A stretch of 64,000 nucleotides of DNA from Macrolepiota albuminosa (Eukaryota > Basidiomycota > Agaricomycetes > Agaricales > Agaricaceae): assembly GCA_027475525.1 (NCBI GenBank), contig JAMWFC010000131.1:310001-374000 (forward strand), read 5' to 3'. Shown here piece by piece: positions 11,901 to 21,364 of the stretch (its first letter is position 1; each line of letters opens with the position of its first letter). The notes below the pieces were generated by a model. That model was not told the origin of the DNA and searched no databases. It saw only the letters and a program-made list of their open reading frames with translations. Made by a program: the position numbers and the translations under genes.

Positions 11901-12208
11901 TGTATCTCCTCATTGGGCAAGACATTCATGCCCAAGAAATCTGAATGTGCCAGTACCCATCTGACAATGAGGATCTACCTGATCCCCAACTACCTACTCT
12001 GGGGCCAACTTTTGACCCCACCATTATGCTATCCCTGCTATGGGACTATGACAATTCTCTGCCTCTGGCAGGGCCATCAGGCACTTCCTATGAGCCTGCA
12101 CCTGAGGATGAACTCCTCAACTACAATATGGACAACACAACTGCTGATCCATTTCAGGAGCCCAGAGACTCTCCAATTGCCCCTGTCCCTGACTTACCAA
12201 TGGCCTGA
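8967..12208 (+). pseudogene. Extra reading frame downstream of pol in element A, function unknown
   Basis: The start is probably ATG 8970 (MDNMPVDSSEQQQ). An N-terminal part is Gln/Pro/Gly-rich (VGFPQQQPVISGYPPQQLMQ; 9111-9455). A Ser/Ala-rich part follows (9501-9842), then 9856-10578, 10815-11417 and 11348-11803. The last pieces look globular (LHRLHALVNNQFMPIHQCQLGYLLLNEF; EAIAEYEVAMGQFFVLLSTEDL). An acidic end runs at 11945-12208 (EDELLNYNMDNTTADPF). Together they would make a protein of roughly 900-1,000 residues. No family was recognised. It lies in sense orientation between integrase and the 3' LTR, so it is an accessory gene of the element, now broken by frameshifts, stops and an inverted LTR fragment at 10717-10801. 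A captured cellular gene is possible. Confidence 0.55.
10717..10801 (-). repeat. Inverted 85-bp copy of the LTR promoter region inside the accessory frame of A
   Basis: The reverse complement of these 85 bases equals 12323-12407 of the 3' LTR with no difference seen, including the TATA-like box and the R-like region. It includes the AT segment missing from the 5' LTR, so its source was a 3'-LTR-like sequence. It separates two open pieces of the accessory gene. Confidence 0.85.
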
Positions 12209-12253
12209 CCATCATGGTGCTTTGAGACCATAGTTTTGTCTGATTGGGGGGTA

Positions 12254-12484
12254 TGTAGCATAGTCTGCTATGTGGTGTTGGCCACATAGCTTTTACTTAG
12301 TTTAGTAGTCAAATATTATATTATATTTATTATAATATAATAATAGTTTTATAATTATAAATACCTAGCTACTTGCTGCTTATTAAGCAGCTTATTTTGT
12401 ATTCATTCTACATAGTCAATAGACCGGACTGGTCTGATTCTTAGTGTGAACTGTAAGCTCTCACAAATCTGTAACTCCATAACA
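12254..12484 (+). repeat. 3' LTR of element A
   Basis: 231 bp, same ends and internal motifs as the 5' LTR. It is preceded by a G-rich polypurine tract (ATTGGGGGGTA). Many of its differences from the 5' LTR are CG to CA or TG changes. It is followed by target duplication GTCTC. Confidence 0.9.
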
Positions 12485-12489
12485 GTCTC

Positions 12490-13422
12490 AGAAAGAAACT
12501 GAGGGGCTGGGGATGTAAACACATGCCACATAGGTAGTCGGTGGCTGAGGAAACTGTATAGTATGATTGGGCTCAATCGTACCAGAGAAGTAAAAATAAG
12601 AAAAATAAAATAAAGTAATAAGAAAAAATGAAAAGACCATTTAGTAACCAGGAGGTGGTAATTTAGCTGGAAGTAAGAAATACACTGCTGTCACAGCAAG
12701 GGTCTGTAATCAATTAACTATAGTATTGGTTAATTAGATAGGTAGTTGGGGTAGATGTGAATGTAACATACCCTCAGATGTTACACAATTGTAGAGACAA
12801 CTGAGGAAAAAAAAATTTATGTGTATAATAAAATATATGTAGCAAAAATAAGGTTTGTGACAAAGTGTCACAAATACCTTGAAGTGGTGGCGCACCAATT
12901 ATAATATAACTGAAGAGAAAAAAAAGCATAATGAGAAAAATAGAATAAAGTGGCATGCTATGTTTCAACAGAGTTTATTTCAACAGGTGCTTCTTGTATC
13001 ATACTCTGTATATATATATTTTTGTGTGACAATGAGAAGGATGAAACAAAGCAAATGTGAAATGATTTTGGCCATGGGGAAAGTACAGTGTGATATCTGT
13101 GATATCTTAACAATTTCTGTTACAGGTACCAGGCTGCATTGACACCTAAAATACTAATATGTACAAATACCTTCATGCATACTCATAGTCAGATATATTG
13201 TATTCTTCTTTACACTCAATACACTTATTGTTTTATCCTAGCACTGGCCAAGTCAAGCCAGCACCAGCCCTGTGTGGCCTCTCATATCCTTTGACTGGGC
13301 CCCTCCAAGCATCCCTTCGATGGTGGCTGCACTCACATGCACTCATATTACATCCACACCTCAGTTCTCATTTGTGTGCTTGCACTCACCTTTTCTGACC
13401 TTGGCGATGACCCATGCAACAA
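12490..13422. other. AT-rich sequence without a recognisable gene
   Basis: Only short, low-complexity open frames. It contains A-rich runs (12590-12640, 12800-12960). From 13198 there is a more balanced stretch with small frames of no known family. It may be the remainder of an older repeat split by element A. Confidence 0.4.
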
Positions 13423-13745
13423 TTTTGAGAGGGCTGCTATGCCTGTCTCAACTCCAATGCATGTATATAACAGTATGTAGTACAATTTGTCTTTCACTGC
13501 CTACCCACTAATTTACTAACAGTTTGAGTGAAATGATTGGCAGTGAATAGAATATAAGTCCATTTTTTGTTAAAAAAAAAGCATGAATAATATTATACTA
13601 TTATCATTATTATTAAGGCTGAGGTCATTCATTTACATCAAAGGTGACATTGTGTCTTCAACCTTATTATTACTCATATCTTTAGTATAACAATGTATAT
13701 ATATATTGATTTGATTTTGTCTGAAGTTATCATTCAATCTCCTTG
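13423..13745. repeat. Repeat R1, copy 1
   Basis: It matches 55977-56287 over ~320 bp at roughly 85-90 percent by eye. Both start TTTTGAGAGGGC and end TATCATTCAATC. Inside are a TATATAA box and an inverted repeat (TTATTATTAAGGTTGA-type arm facing TCAACCTTATTATTA) enclosing ~40 bp. No coding capacity. It could be a small non-autonomous element or a solo LTR. Confidence 0.7.
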
Positions 13746-13789
13746 TTGCGATCCTGACACAAGGCACCATAAGTGTGATGGCCACCTGC

Positions 13790-14302
13790 TGTCAGGGGAC
13801 TCCTCATCTCTTCTGTCTTTCACTTCTTTTTTCTTCATTCTCTCTTTATTCATTTTCTTACTTTCTTTGTCATTCTTTTACCTTGCTGCTTTTATTCTTT
13901 CAACACTATCTATTAGTACTACTTTCAGCTTTTGAGGTGCTCTGGTTCTTTAGCTATCATTCAGACAAGTATGGCCCCTTCAACACTGCATACAGGCTGC
14001 TTACATAAGCTGGAGTTTGCCAGAGTTTGTCCCTTGTTTGTGTGATTGTTGGTGTTGTCAATTTTTGAGTTTTTCAAGATTTTGTTGTTCTGTACAGTTG
14101 TTTTCCATGCTTCAGAGGCCTCAGAAGCATCCAACTTAGCATAGGGAATCTCTAAACTCATTTTCTTTGGATCTTCCTGGGCCAGGTAAGTAGTTATTAT
14201 AAAACTATTAGTATATACTCTAATATACTTTGTATCTCTCTCTGCCAGTTGTATGACTGAGCCATAGCATCCAGAGGTTGCTCTTATACTTGCATTTTTC
14301 AA
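13790..14302 (-). repeat. Repeat R2, copy 1 (minus-strand coding end)
   Basis: It begins TGTCAGGGGACT, and its mirror copy is 14700-15192 on the other strand. On the minus strand it encodes a short peptide with the R2 signature (GSVIQLAERDTKYIRVYTN ... SEASEAWKTTVQ). The two arms face each other, so 13790-15192 is an imperfect inverted repeat of ~500-bp arms around a ~400-bp centre. Confidence 0.65.
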
Positions 14303-14319
14303 AGAGTATCATGCTCTAC

Positions 14320-14927
14320 TTTTAATACTCCTCTAGCTGTCCCCCTGGCTTGGGATCTTTCTCTTATCAACAGTAAAGTCTCTCATTATGAATATGCTCT
14401 GGAGCTCCCCAACTCTCTTATTGCACATGTCATTGGACATTAGGAGCTAGGCTTTAAACAAACCCATGACCTGTTTGGCTCTTGGCTGGCCACCTTCTTG
14501 GTTGGTTTGGCTGGTGGTGAAGGCTTACATTTTGTCCTATCTAAGGCACTGACTAGCAGATCAGTGAAGTCCTTGTGGTCTTTAGAAAGCACATTGCTAA
14601 GAAGCATATGCACACACTATGGAAGCTGCAATCTGCCAATGCTGCACTGGCCCCCTCCAAAGAACCTGCATTGTCTACTCCAAAACCCTCTACTCAGTCT
14701 GCACTGTAAAGGCAACCTCTGGAGGCTATGGCTCAGTCACACAGCCGGCAGAAGGAGATCCAAAGTGTATTAGAGTATATACTAACAATATCATAATAAC
14801 TACTCACCTAGCAGAGGGAGATCCAAAGAGAACAAGTCTAGGGATTTTCTATGCCAGGTTGAATGCTTATGAGGCCTCTGAAGCATGGAAAACAACTGTA
14901 CAATACAACAAAACCTTAAAAACTTGA
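14320..14927 (+). pseudogene. Decayed gag-like gene of family R2, possible KH domain
   Basis: In the + frame from about 14335 one reads PLAWDLSLINSK, then ALELPNSLIAHVIGH, a stop, and ELGFKQTHDLFGSWLATF. The spacing resembles a KH RNA-binding domain (hydrophobic, IGxxG loop, then an SG-type turn). The gene then continues in another frame to 14927 (VTQPAEGDPKCIRVYTN ... ASEAWKTTVQYNKT). A nucleic-acid-binding Gag of a retroelement is the simplest idea. The KH call is weak because one loop residue is a stop and the match is by eye. Confidence 0.35.
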
Positions 14928-15192
14928 AAATTGCCTAAATAAACAACTGTACAAACAAGACAGGAAAACTCCGGACTTTGGAGGTCAGAAAGGCAAACTC
15001 TGGCTTATGACACTTGTCTGAATGATAGCTAAAAAACCAGAGCACCTCAAGGGCTGAGATTAGCACTAACAGATAGTGTTGAAAGAATAGAAACAGTAAA
15101 ATGAGAGAATGACAGAAGAAATCAAAAAACAAATAAAAGGAGAGTGAAGGAATAAGGAGTAAAAGAAAGAAGAAATGAGAAGTCCCCTGACA
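14700..15192 (+). repeat. Repeat R2, copy 2
   Basis: Inverted relative to 13790-14302 (about 80 percent alike by eye), ending GTCCCCTGACA. It holds the C-terminal part of the R2 coding frame followed by an AT-rich tail. Its end lies two bases from the copia target duplication GCTAT, so copia inserted at the edge of this copy. Confidence 0.65.
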
Positions 15193-15198
15193 GGCTAT

Positions 15199-15470
15199 TG
15201 TTAGACATATGTCCTAGAGATTCAGTTGTACTATGTGGTCATGTGTTTAGAACTTACAGAGGCACGATTGTGACTCAGTTGCTATCTTCCACAAAGACAG
15301 TTGACTGAGGATGTGAGTGTTACAACTATTACATTTTGTATTTGTTCTCTAATTACTTGTCTACAAGTAGTTGTTGACTTGTCTTGTAGATATGAATCAA
15401 CGAGTTGCTATCTTCTACAAAGATAGTTTACTGAGGATTTGTCAACTTGTCTCATAGTTCTAGTGCAATA
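15199..15470 (+). repeat. 5' LTR of copia
   Basis: 272 bp. It contains an internal pair of similar ~35-bp blocks (GTTGCTATCTTCCACAAAG and GTTGCTATCTTCTACAAAG). It ends where the primer site begins. Confidence 0.9.
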
Positions 15471-15485
15471 GGTTATGGGCTTCCC
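15471..15485 (+). promoter_or_regulatory. Primer binding site complementary to the anticodon region of tRNA-iMet
   Basis: GGTTATGGGC directly follows the LTR. Its complement, GCCCATAACC, is the anticodon loop region of initiator tRNA-Met. Drosophila copia is known to prime from an initiator tRNA half-molecule through the same kind of site. This also fixes the LTR boundary at 15470. Confidence 0.75.
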
Positions 15486-15624
15486 TTTCTAAGAGTTGCT
15501 AGTTTACTGAGTTTACAAGAAGCAATCTTCTTTCATATTCTTCTCCAAATTCTTCCTGGTTGTTTTCCACTTCCTTGGCCATCTCCAGCCAGATTTTGTC
15601 TGTGTCTTTATTTAGGTTGACACA

Positions 15625-15665
15625 ATGTCCGATCCTTTTTCTCACCAAGCTCCATCTGGTTCTCC
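15625..15665 (+). pseudogene. gag: Start of copia gag, interrupted
   Basis: ATG 15625 opens MSDPFSHQAPSGS and is then cut by R2-like sequence starting TGTCAGGAGACT at 15666. This is a likely N-terminus of the copia polyprotein because it lies ~150 bp after the primer site. The rest of the N-terminal region is too scrambled to follow. Confidence 0.4.
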
Positions 15666-15998
15666 TGTCAGGAGACTCCTCCTCAATCCCTCTTTTCTGC
15701 CTCTTTTTCTGGTCACAATTTCCCTTTCCAGAGCTTCAGAGAACTCTGGAGCATTTTTCATGCCCCCAGAGTTCTCCAGGCCTCCTGGAGCTAGCCATTG
15801 GATACTGTATAGTCACTCCCATGCCTTCCACCCCCCATACTGATGTGCCACACCAGCAAAGGAATCTTCAGACTTGTTCTCTTTGGATTTTCCTCTGCCA
15901 GATGATTAGCTATTGATTGTATTATTTCTACTTTCTCTAATACACTTTGGATTTCCCTCTGCCAGTTGTGTAATTAGCTGCAACCCCTGGAGGTCGCC
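15666..15998 (-). repeat. Repeat R2, copy 3 (fragment)
   Basis: It starts TGTCAGGAGACTCCTC as in copies 1 and 2. It rejoins the family at GACTTGTTCTCTTTGGAT near 15873 and follows it through CTCTGCCAGTTGTGT to about 15998. The middle part is diverged or deleted. Confidence 0.5.
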
Positions 15999-16302
15999 CT
16001 TAGATCTCCTGGCCCTGCACCAGGGGAATCTAATTGTTGGTCAACTCCTTTGGGTAATCCACTCCAATCTGCACCTTTTCATTGTGATTTTCCTCCACAT
16101 TTGCTCCACATGCTTCCTGGCTCTGCTGATACACTAGTTTCTCATCCCCATTTTTGTCTATCCAAACATCCTCATTTAAATTGCCCACATATATCTTCAT
16201 TTCTCTCTTATTCTTTTGTCTCTCCCTCTCATAATACACCAACTCCAGCTCCTCCTTCATCACACATTCCTTTATTGCATACATTGCATGTACCTATGCC
16301 TG

Positions 16303-17548
16303 TGTCAGGTTCTGCTGATTTGGGGGCTTTCTGGGAAAGCAATCACCCTTACAATGTGGACTTGACCTACATGTACTCGGGTGTCTGGAACTCCGGAGCT
16401 GGACTCCGGGGCTCAAGATGTGAGCAGGGGGGTCTTCCAGGAAGAAGGACTTGATCCGGGGGTTTTGGGGGTTGGCGGTTGTGGGTTGTGAAGGGGTTGA
16501 GTCCAGAACCGGGGGTTCTAAGACGAGACCAGGTTAGTAAACTTTAAGTTGCAAAGTGCATACCAAACTCAGAGCATGTGGTTGTTCAAGCGTGCCAGTC
16601 AAAAGCATGCCAGTCAGCACGTACCAGTCAGACAGAGGGCACGCAAAAAATCAGGTTAATATCAAGACTAGCAAATACAACAGGGAACTACACTATAAGT
16701 ACTATGGGGCTGGGTCTGGGTCTCTGGGTTCTGGGGTGTCTGGGATAAGTTCTGGGAGGCATTGAGTAGCAGGAAGGTGTCACGACCCCTCCCAGGACAC
16801 CCCTGGAGCCACATCTGGGGCCCCTCCGCCAACCCCACGACACAAACCCTGCCATCAGGACCACCTCCACTGCCATCATGCACATCAAGCCCTGCCATTA
16901 TGCCACACCCCCTGACAGCCCTGCCACATGAATCCCGGAACTACCTACCAGCACATGCCAATCACTGGATCATGCCAACTACCCTGGCTGTCATGCATCA
17001 TGCCACCCTTCCACACCAATTGATTGCGTGCCCTGCATGCACGATCCTTGATATATCATTTCCCCACTTCCGCTGCTGCCCATTAAATCCCGGAACCACC
17101 CCAGACATCCTGGGACCCCTCAGGAACCCAGGGAAACCTCCACCGGTATTTAAGAGTAGCTACCCACTTGTCATACAATAGTCTTGATATTACATTTGAT
17201 TGCTTGTGTGCCCTTTGATTGACTGGTATGCACTGACTGGTACGCTTGGCTGGCACGCTTTGACTAGCATGCTCAATTTGTTTGTGTGCTCTTAGGATTG
17301 GTACGCACTTTGCAACTTAAACTTTACTAACCGGGTCTCATTCTAGAACCTCACTTGACTCCACCCCTCTAATTCTTTCGACTTTATCTGACCCCCAGAC
17401 TAAGTTCCTTACCCTGGGAATCCCCCTGTTTGCATCTTGAACCCCAGAGCTCAGTCCAGAGTTCCAGACACCTGAGTATACATAAATCAAGTCCACCTCA
17501 TAAGGGCGTTGCTTTTCCAGAAAGCCCCTGATTCAGCAGAACCTGACA
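16303..17548. mobile_element. Two facing LTRs of the C/D/E family inside copia gag
   Basis: 16303-16777 is the first ~475 bp of a C/D-type LTR in reverse orientation (starts TGTCAGGTTCTGCTGA). It is joined directly to a full forward LTR at 16778-17548 (starts TGTCACGACCCC, ends GAACCTGACA, 771 bp). The outer ends form a perfect-looking inverted terminus, but no matching target duplication was found (GCCTG on the left, CATCT on the right). A forward solo LTR inserted into an older reverse one, followed by deletion, would explain it. CpG sites are partly decayed. Confidence 0.7.
16778..17548 (+). repeat. Forward solo-like LTR of the C/D family
   Basis: 771 bp with complete TGTCA...TGACA ends. 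It contains the AGTCTTGATATTA block (about 17181-17193) that is used as the self-priming donor in elements C and D. Confidence 0.75.
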
Positions 17549-17911
17549 CATCTCCTGTCCCAATTTGTTCTTTTTCCTTATTCACAGCTTCCATCTGTTT
17601 TTCTTCCCATTCCATCTCCTGTTCCATTTGTTCTTCCTTTGCCTCAGCACTCTTCCTCTCCTGTTGCTCCTTCTCATTTTTCCTTTTTCTCACCTTGGTA
17701 TCCTTATTCATATTATTTTCTCCATTTTCCCTCTTTTTCTCATTCTTTTTCTTTTCTGCCTTCTCAGCCACCTCTATCCCAGTCTGTTTCTCCCACTGTT
17801 TCTGCCCCTGCTCATTCCTAGTCAGAACCGATCTCTGATCCCAAACTTCTTCTTTCCACAATATCCCATTTTAATTCTTCTGTGGGTTGAGGCCTTTGAA
17901 TCAACTCTGTC
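17549..17911 (+). other. Pyrimidine-rich copia gag leader
   Basis: Very T/C-rich sequence before the main gag frame. Forward frames give Ser/Phe/Leu-rich peptides; the minus frame gives a highly charged Lys/Glu coiled-coil-like peptide (17487-17861). Base composition alone can produce both, so neither is called as a gene. It is probably the degraded N-terminal third of copia gag. Confidence 0.35.
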
Positions 17912-18904
17912 ATGGCCTTACTTAATTATATGGGCCTCAATGGTCACGTTTGTCCTGTGCCTCCCCCAGACTCCCCTTATGATCCCACTTGCAAGGTTGT
18001 TGAAGCTCTGGCTCCTTCTCCACACCTTTTTCAGACTGATTCTTGGGCTTATAAGATTTTCTGGAAGAATGACAATATATGCTCTTATATCATCACTGGC
18101 AAATTGTCAGCTGAAATCTTTAATTCTCTTTTCCCCACTTGTGGTGGTCTTCACAATTTTCTGGTCCAAATGGCATGTAATTTTTTGGATTTTCTTTGGA
18201 AGTGTTTTAGTGTGGGGAGTGCTGCATCAGCTCAGCATGTCAAGGATTTTGTCTTTAACCTTCATTGTGCTCCCAATGGTATTCCCTCCTATATCCAGGC
18301 TTGGCATATTGCTGTGAATCAGCTTTCTTGGATGCCATGGGATTTTACTTCTTATGAAAAGATTCAGAAGTTTATGGATGGAATTCCCAACCATTGTGCT
18401 TTTACATTTCTTTGTAAAGAAGTTTGCCACTCTTGGGATAACAACTCAAATGGCTCTTTTGATTTTTATGCCCTTACAGAAACAATTCTGGAAACCAACA
18501 TTGATGTTCATCATCATCTTATGGCTCCTGGCCCTCATCAGCAGAAATCAATTGCTACTCAACATTTGTTGCATGCTAAATCGCCCCCTGCTACTACTTC
18601 CAATACTCCTTCATCACTCCCACCTTCAGTATCTAGTGCTTTCATCCAGCATTGTATCAACATCACTGATACTCATAAGGATTCTTCCACTTGTCCTCAA
18701 GCTCATGTGGCCTTGTTGGATTCACCCTCTGGAGATGTTTCTACACCTGTTCTGACTGTTGCTACCAACATTGATAACTCTCCACTGCCTGTAGCATCTG
18801 CAGATGAGACCAATGACAATGTTTTTTTCATTTTCCAGACTTACCAATTTGTCAGTTCAACTGATCCTGTTGTTTTTGTCTCCATTACATCTAGCAAATT
18901 GTAG
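17912..18904 (+). pseudogene. gag: gag of the copia element
   Basis: An open frame of 330 residues starts ATG 17912 (MALLNYMGLNGHVCP). It holds a capsid-like part (SWAYKIFWKNDNICSYIITGK; then FMDGIPNHCAFTFLCKEV around residues 150-180) and a Ser/Thr/Pro-rich C-terminal half. No zinc knuckle is visible. Gag would package the element RNA. It ends at a TAG, and the next domain is in another frame, so the polyprotein is broken. Confidence 0.7.
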
Positions 18905-19272
18905 CAGACTTAACACTATTGCTCACGGAGAAGTTTGTTTCAGTATCATAATTGATGGCAAACTGGTTGTGCTCATTCTTTCTGACTGTCTACACACTTC
19001 TGATGTTTCCATAAATCTTCTTTCTGTGGGCTCCATGACTGAGCATCATTTTGCACTCTGTTTTGAAAAAGAGGTTACAACTATTTATTTTTCTGGATCT
19101 TCACAACTCCAAGGAAAATCATTGCAAGCCACAGTCTTGAATTGTCCCTCTTTTTTACATTGCAACTTCATTCTTCCTAACATGGTGGGTCATGTCTTGT
19201 TCCTGGCCATTGATTCCTCATCCTTGCACTTTCTCAAAATCATGGCTATGCTGAGTTTATAGCATTGCCAAT
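18905..19272 (+). pseudogene. Copia protease / pre-integrase region, cut by element B
   Basis: In the frame of 18804-19262 one reads VCFSIIIDGK, LHTSDVSINLLSVGSMTEHHF and ATVLNCPS. This is the copia pattern around the GAG-pre-integrase segment (a leader ending NLLSVG). The protease active-site motif is not recognisable. The frame is interrupted at 19272 by the LTR of B; CCAAT (19268-19272) is the target duplication. Confidence 0.6.
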
Positions 19273-19511
19273 TGTAGGATGTTGTCCTCACTAAAAGAGA
19301 AAAGTAACGAACACAGCCAGACAATAGAACCCCACTATATTGTCCTAGCGGTAAGCGACGTATGTACGTAGAGAGCAAGAGAAAACATGAGAGAGAGATA
19401 ATGAGAGTCTGGATCCAAGAGCGTTCCCCAAATCCTGATCACAGATGTAAAGTATGTAGAAGTAACGTCATGGATGTAAGTAATTAGGTGGTCGTAATCT
19501 TAGGGATTACA
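19273..19511 (-). repeat. 3' LTR of element B
   Basis: 239 bp, TGTAGG...GATTACA as written on the + strand. It is followed by the purine-rich tract of B read on the minus strand (GGATGGGGAGGAG). Confidence 0.9.
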
Positions 19512-19659
19512 CTCCTCCCCATCCAAAAAAAATTATTGGTGCAGTAAGAAAATGAAATGATACGGAAAGATGTTAGTACACAAAAAAACTGCTCACACAG
19601 GTGCGTCAAAAACTCCTTGGAAAAAGCTACCGGTGGCAGGGACATAGTGAAAAAGAACC

Positions 19660-20083
19660 GACATCAGGTAGATCCTCTTCCTTCCCCTGCCAACCACATG
19701 TCGAGAGCTTGATTGTTTGAAAGTTCCTGTCCCAATTTCCATTTGTCGTGTTCTGGTCCATAACCTCAGAAACAAACGAGATACTGCCATCCCCAACCCT
19801 GTTTCTGCGCATCAACAATTTTGTCCACATAGTGTTCTTTGAGTCCAGTATCTGGCGCAAATACTGGGCCTGGTTCCTCAAACTCACACGACGGGAACAA
19901 GGTGGCGTCATTCTCATTGAAAAACAAGAGTTTCGAAGTGTGATATTTCCCGTAGGCTTCAGGGGCATTTGGGCAGAACACAGTGACATTGGAAGAGTCT
20001 GCATCTACCTCAGTGACTACAAATGGACCGTTGTACCTAGGCATCAATTTTGCTGCTTGTTTGTGACCATGCTGCTTGAACAC
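19660..20083 (-). pseudogene. Integrase tail and chromodomain of element B
   Basis: KLMPRYNGPFVVTEV (GPF motif) and YGKYHTSKLLFF lead to a chromodomain read as HYVDKIVDAQKQGWGWQYLVCF, a TGA, then GYGPEHDKWKLGQELSNNQALDMW. The stop lies exactly where chromodomains have the Arg or Lys of the (K/R)WKGY-type turn. Confidence 0.75.
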
Positions 20084-20086
20084 GCA

Positions 20087-21364
20087 TCATATATTTTTAG
20101 TGCACACAAGCACTCTGTCACCCACTCGAAAGTCACAGTCATCATTGCGTGAGTTATTTGCTTGTGCAGCTTGTTGTACCTTCGCCTGTATCATATTGTC
20201 TTGTGCGGTCGCAGTATCTAACGCCAATCTTTCCATGACCTTTCTTGCAACCTCCTCCTCCGGAATCAAATTCTCTGTTGTAGGCAATAACGGTGGTATT
20301 AGCCGTGGACTTCTACCCATACGCAATTGGAACAGTGAAAAACCCGTGGACTTGTTCACGGTATTCATAATATCAAAGCGAACATGATGTAAGGCTCGAA
20401 CCCATCCCTTTTGGCTGCGATCAACATGGAAATGCAATGCCTGGATCACTGTCTTGTTTGAGTGTTCACTTGAACCATCGGTCTGCGGATGGTAAGCCAT
20501 CGACATCTTTATCTTTACCCCAATCAACCTTGTTAAGTGTTTCCAGAACCGCGATACAAAAAGATGGTCTTGATCACACACAATATCAGACAGCAAACCG
20601 TTCTCACAGTACCAGTGTTTGAAAAACAATTCGGCTAACTGTGGAGCTGTTAAGTCTGTCCATGTGGAGATGATATGGATGTCTGAGTGTAGTCGGTCTG
20701 TCATAGTCAAAATGCAATTATATCCTTCATCTTCAGGCAGAGGTCCCACAAAATCCATTGCTACCGATTCTCCTCTCCCATCCGGGACAGGCAAGGGGTG
20801 CAAAGGTCCCATGGGCCTAGAAGATGGAGACTTGTACCGTTGACACTCGTGGCATGCAGGTATGTAACCAAATTCTAGATCTTGCCTCATCTGAGGCCAG
20901 TAATACGCCCAGCGCAACACTTCATGAGCCTTTTCGAAACCAAAATGTCCAAGGGCATCGTGGGCCCAGCAAAAGATCTTCTCATGAATGTCCCCCACAT
21001 GCGGAACAAGAAGACAGGAGCCACAAAACCACAGGCCATCCCAATTTACCAGAGATCTCATTCCCCTTGACGCTGACATCAATTTTTGACACCACAGATC
21101 TAAGGCATATCCGTTTTTCAATTGCTGCATGAAATTGTTGTCGATTTCTATCGATGAGTGGGGCAATGTGGCACAGATGGAGACCTTGTTCTCTTTAACG
21201 TGTGCCAGTGCAGACGCTGCTCCAAATGGTGAAACTGTTGTAACAGGAAATATCGCACCAATGCAGTCTGAAATAATGTCATCATCGTGCATTGTTTTGA
21301 CCAAGGCATGTGTGTTGCTGATAGCCTTATCTGAGTCAGGAACTTTATACAGGAGTTGCAACAA
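20087..21364 (-). pseudogene. Integrase of element B
   Basis: An open frame of 425 residues. The zinc domain is HDALGHFGFEKAHEVL ... ACHECQRYK. The DDE core has the first Asp in SVAMDFVGPLPED, the second in LSDIVCDQDHLFVS, and Glu in the TDGSSEHSNKT segment. The C-terminal tail includes FRVGDRVLVCTKN. It would insert the element cDNA. The frame ends at a TGA that in its context (KNI*CVFKQH) probably replaced CGA. This is the longest intact piece of B. Confidence 0.88.

Larger units (their letters stand above)
767..12484 (+). mobile_element. Gypsy element A: complete but inactivated LTR retrotransposon with an extra 3' reading frame
   Basis: The unit is bounded by two related LTRs (767-977 and 12254-12484) that start TGTAGC and end AACA, and by a 5-bp target duplication GTCTC (762-766 and 12485-12489). 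Inside, in order: Gag with CCHC knuckle, aspartic protease, RT, RNase H, integrase and a chromodomain-like tail, which is the gypsy/chromovirus order. About 3.2 kb of further coding-like sequence follows. At 11.7 kb it is about twice the usual length. Every frame is broken, mostly by TGA where arginine is expected, and CpG is scarce, so it is an old methylated-and-decayed copy. A solo LTR of the same family lies in the younger element C, so relatives were active later. Confidence 0.9.

Noticed and set aside
14155..14265. GTAAGTAG...TCTGCCAG in R2 as an intron
   Set aside because: The matching arm has GTGAGTAG...TTCTGCCG, without the AG, and both sides read through in one frame, so splicing is not supported.
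17487..17861. Lys/Glu-rich coiled-coil-like frame on the minus strand
   Set aside because: It arises from a pyrimidine-rich plus strand in the copia gag leader; composition explains the charges, and no start context or conservation was seen.
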